A DNA stretch of 64,000 nucleotides from Brachycybe producta (taxonomy: Eukaryota > Arthropoda > Diplopoda > Playtdesmida > Andrognathidae): NCBI GenBank assembly GCA_036925085.1, contig JAUPFP010000021.1:3622027-3686026 (forward strand), read 5' to 3'. Position 1 is the stretch's first letter. Every line of letters begins with the position of its first letter. A program made the translations under genes and the position numbers. A model generated the notes under the pieces. It worked only from the letters and a program-made list of their open reading frames with translations, had not been told where the DNA came from and made no database searches. Below, one piece after another: positions 63,001 to 64,000 of the stretch.

Positions 63001-64000
63001 GAAAATATATTACGACGACAGCCCCACGACTTTTATCGTGGAAAAGTCTTTCAAAAGTCGCCTGTGTGCCAAGGGTTTTAGTCAAGCACATACTGTACAT
63101 GCAAAAAATGGTCAAGTTTTAGGTGACCCACCAAAGGGGGTGGGGCCCCAAGGCCTGCAGGACCCCGGCCTTGGGGCCTCGACAGATATAAACGCGCCAC
63201 TGATTGTGTGCGCGGGTACGAGTTTGAAAAACTTTAAAGTAGAAATGTAGAAATTTATCAGAAGCAAAATTGAAAATTGAAAGTGTGTTAAAAAAAACTA
63301 CTAAACTAGAAGGGTAGCTTTATCACTTAAGGGTAATTTCATGTTTGATATCTTTCAAAATAAGCTTTTTATGTCAGTTTGAAAATGGCCTAATTTTAAG
63401 CAGGTGATATTTTTTTTAAAAATTTTTGTCTATAAAAAGTTTATTTTGAAAGATATCATCAACATGAAAATACTATTAAGCTAGTGATTTGAGCTACCTT
63501 TCTAGTTTCTAACATACATTCAATTTCTCTTCAGCTGTTCATAAAATAACTTAAACCCATTTTTTTTTCATTTGATACAGATACATTACGAATTATACTT
63601 GTACCGGAACGGTTCCAGTTTACCGTCTAATGGACGCTTACAAATCGTTTCCTTCGGGACATGCGGCACTTGCTATTTACATGAGTTTATTTCTTTGCGT
63701 ACGTTCAGTTTTTCTCTCTTCTGTATTTTATCTTTTGTAAGATTTCTTTCATGTAACAAAAAATTTAGACATTTTGCGTTTTGAAAGCAACTTCAAGAAA
63801 AACGTCTTAAGTTTTTTTTTTAGAGACTTTAAAAATCACAGTTTTTCCACGTTTTGTATTGTTTTTATGTTACATTTTTTTTTGTCTTTTTCTCTTTGTT
63901 TGGATTTAGTTTTATGTTCACAAGCAAATCTTTCCATCTCCAACATATCTCTCGTCTTCGATGTTACAAACGGGCCTTCTGTTTTGGGCCATTTATTGCA
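60020..64000 (+). CDS. PLPP: Phospholipid phosphatase (PLPP1/2/3 family), 3' end beyond window
   Basis: Integral-membrane lipid phosphate phosphatase acting on phosphatidate, lysophosphatidate and similar lipids. Exons: 60020-60077, 62304-62458, 62533-62810, 63581-63698, 63910-64000 (continues); phases agree and match the upstream PLPP-like gene exon for exon. About 233 residues are present. Helix 1 is followed by IDKQGFYCND. Motif C1 is complete: Lys138 and Arg145-Pro146 in KVAVGELRPHF, then DTCRPDF. Motif C2 is FPSGH at 187-191. Motif C3 (SR-x5-H-x3-D) should lie just outside the window. A Ser run (92-98) in the loop between helices 2 and 3 is unusual. The start ATG gives MAFSRTVFTWLLDVFIVLF, a first helix like the neighbour's. 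Tandem paralogue of the gene at 53,672; intron 1 is 2.2 kb and full of repeats. Confidence 0.92.
60700..61105. mobile_element. Long foldback family copy in PLPP intron 1
   Basis: Starts TTAAGATGGTTTATTTATGA and ends ACAGTAAAACCACCATAAGA, so both outer ends are visible and complementary. Internal TTAGAAACTAGAAAGGTAAC and CCTTTCTAGTTTCTAAACAC arms flank an AT-rich middle. A useful copy for defining the termini. Confidence 0.7.
61190..61510. repeat. GGCGCTTATTC degenerate array in PLPP intron 1
   Basis: TTTGGCGCTTATTCCAA and variants (AGGCGTTTAACTTTATTCCA, AATAGGCGCTTATTCAAT, TTGGCGCTTATTTGGG) recur about nine times. Its TTTGGCGC core is shared with the array at 59,290-59,760. Confidence 0.65.
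61520..62300. other. PLPP intron 1 remainder, AT-rich, nothing recognised
   Basis: Plain AT-rich intron sequence; no exon, repeat family or RNA gene was recognised. Confidence 0.4.
62857..63202. mobile_element. hAT-like element CAGTGGCG...CGCCACTG with nested family G MITE
   Basis: Perfect 8-bp ends CAGTGGCG and CGCCACTG. Flanks ATCGTGGG (62,849-62,856) and ATTGTGTG (63,203-63,210) match at 6 of 8, in keeping with an old 8-bp hAT target duplication. Inside, about 62,930-63,085 is a family G hairpin (CTTGGCACACAGGCGACTTT ... AAAAGTCGCCTGTGTGCCAA). It lies in intron 3 of PLPP. Confidence 0.7.
63250..63560. mobile_element. Long foldback family copy in PLPP intron 3
   Basis: Well-preserved arms: AACTAGAAGGGTAGCTTTAT, TTTGATATCTTTCAAAATAA, TATGTCAGTTTGAAAATGGC, then AAAAAGTTTATTTTGAAAGA, TATCATCAACATGAAAATAC and CTACCTTTCTAGTTTCTAAC. 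It ends just before exon 4. Confidence 0.75.

Overview
This window is AT-rich eukaryotic DNA. Genes are split by GT-AG introns, microsatellites are frequent, and non-coding DNA is crowded with short inverted-repeat transposons. The gene set (GAK with kinase, PTEN-like, C2 and J domains; the augmin subunit HAUS3; CENP-C with a C-terminal cupin; integral-membrane phospholipid phosphatases) points to an animal, probably an invertebrate. I cannot place it more precisely. A tunicate is possible but unproven. Exon models were built by hand from splice signals, reading phase and family resemblance; every finished model keeps phase at all junctions.

Layout. 1-19,474: no supportable gene; it holds MITEs (foldback elements), a GA tract, CT and ATC microsatellites and AT-rich filler. 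19,475-27,933 (+): complete 20-exon GAK/auxilin gene, 1278 aa. 27,934-31,651: intergenic, with a perfect 68-bp palindrome. 31,652-35,545 (-): complete 11-exon HAUS3, 566 aa. 35,546-36,407: short divergent promoter region between HAUS3 and a CENP-C copy. 36,408-41,683 (+): CENP-C copy A, a 1132-aa product without the CENP-C motif and cupin. 43,748-53,323 (+): CENP-C copy B, 1501 aa, with both. Copies A and B are a partial tandem duplication including the promoter. 53,672-59,179 (+): a 280-aa phospholipid-phosphatase-like protein with altered catalytic motifs. 60,020-64,000 (+): a neighbouring phospholipid phosphatase with the first two catalytic motifs intact, cut by the window end.

How the genes fit together. 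HAUS3 (spindle microtubule nucleation) and CENP-C (inner kinetochore scaffold) both act in mitosis and are arranged head to head. GAK uncoats clathrin vesicles. The two PLPP genes are tandem paralogues, one apparently a pseudoenzyme.

Most notable points: the duplicated CENP-C locus, whose two copies carry independently expanded charged repeats of about 45-50 residues (about 16 units in A, 11 in B); the truncated paralogue A; the catalytically altered PLPP; and a MITE family with 9-10-bp target duplications, one insertion of which is supported by an empty site in the duplicated promoter.
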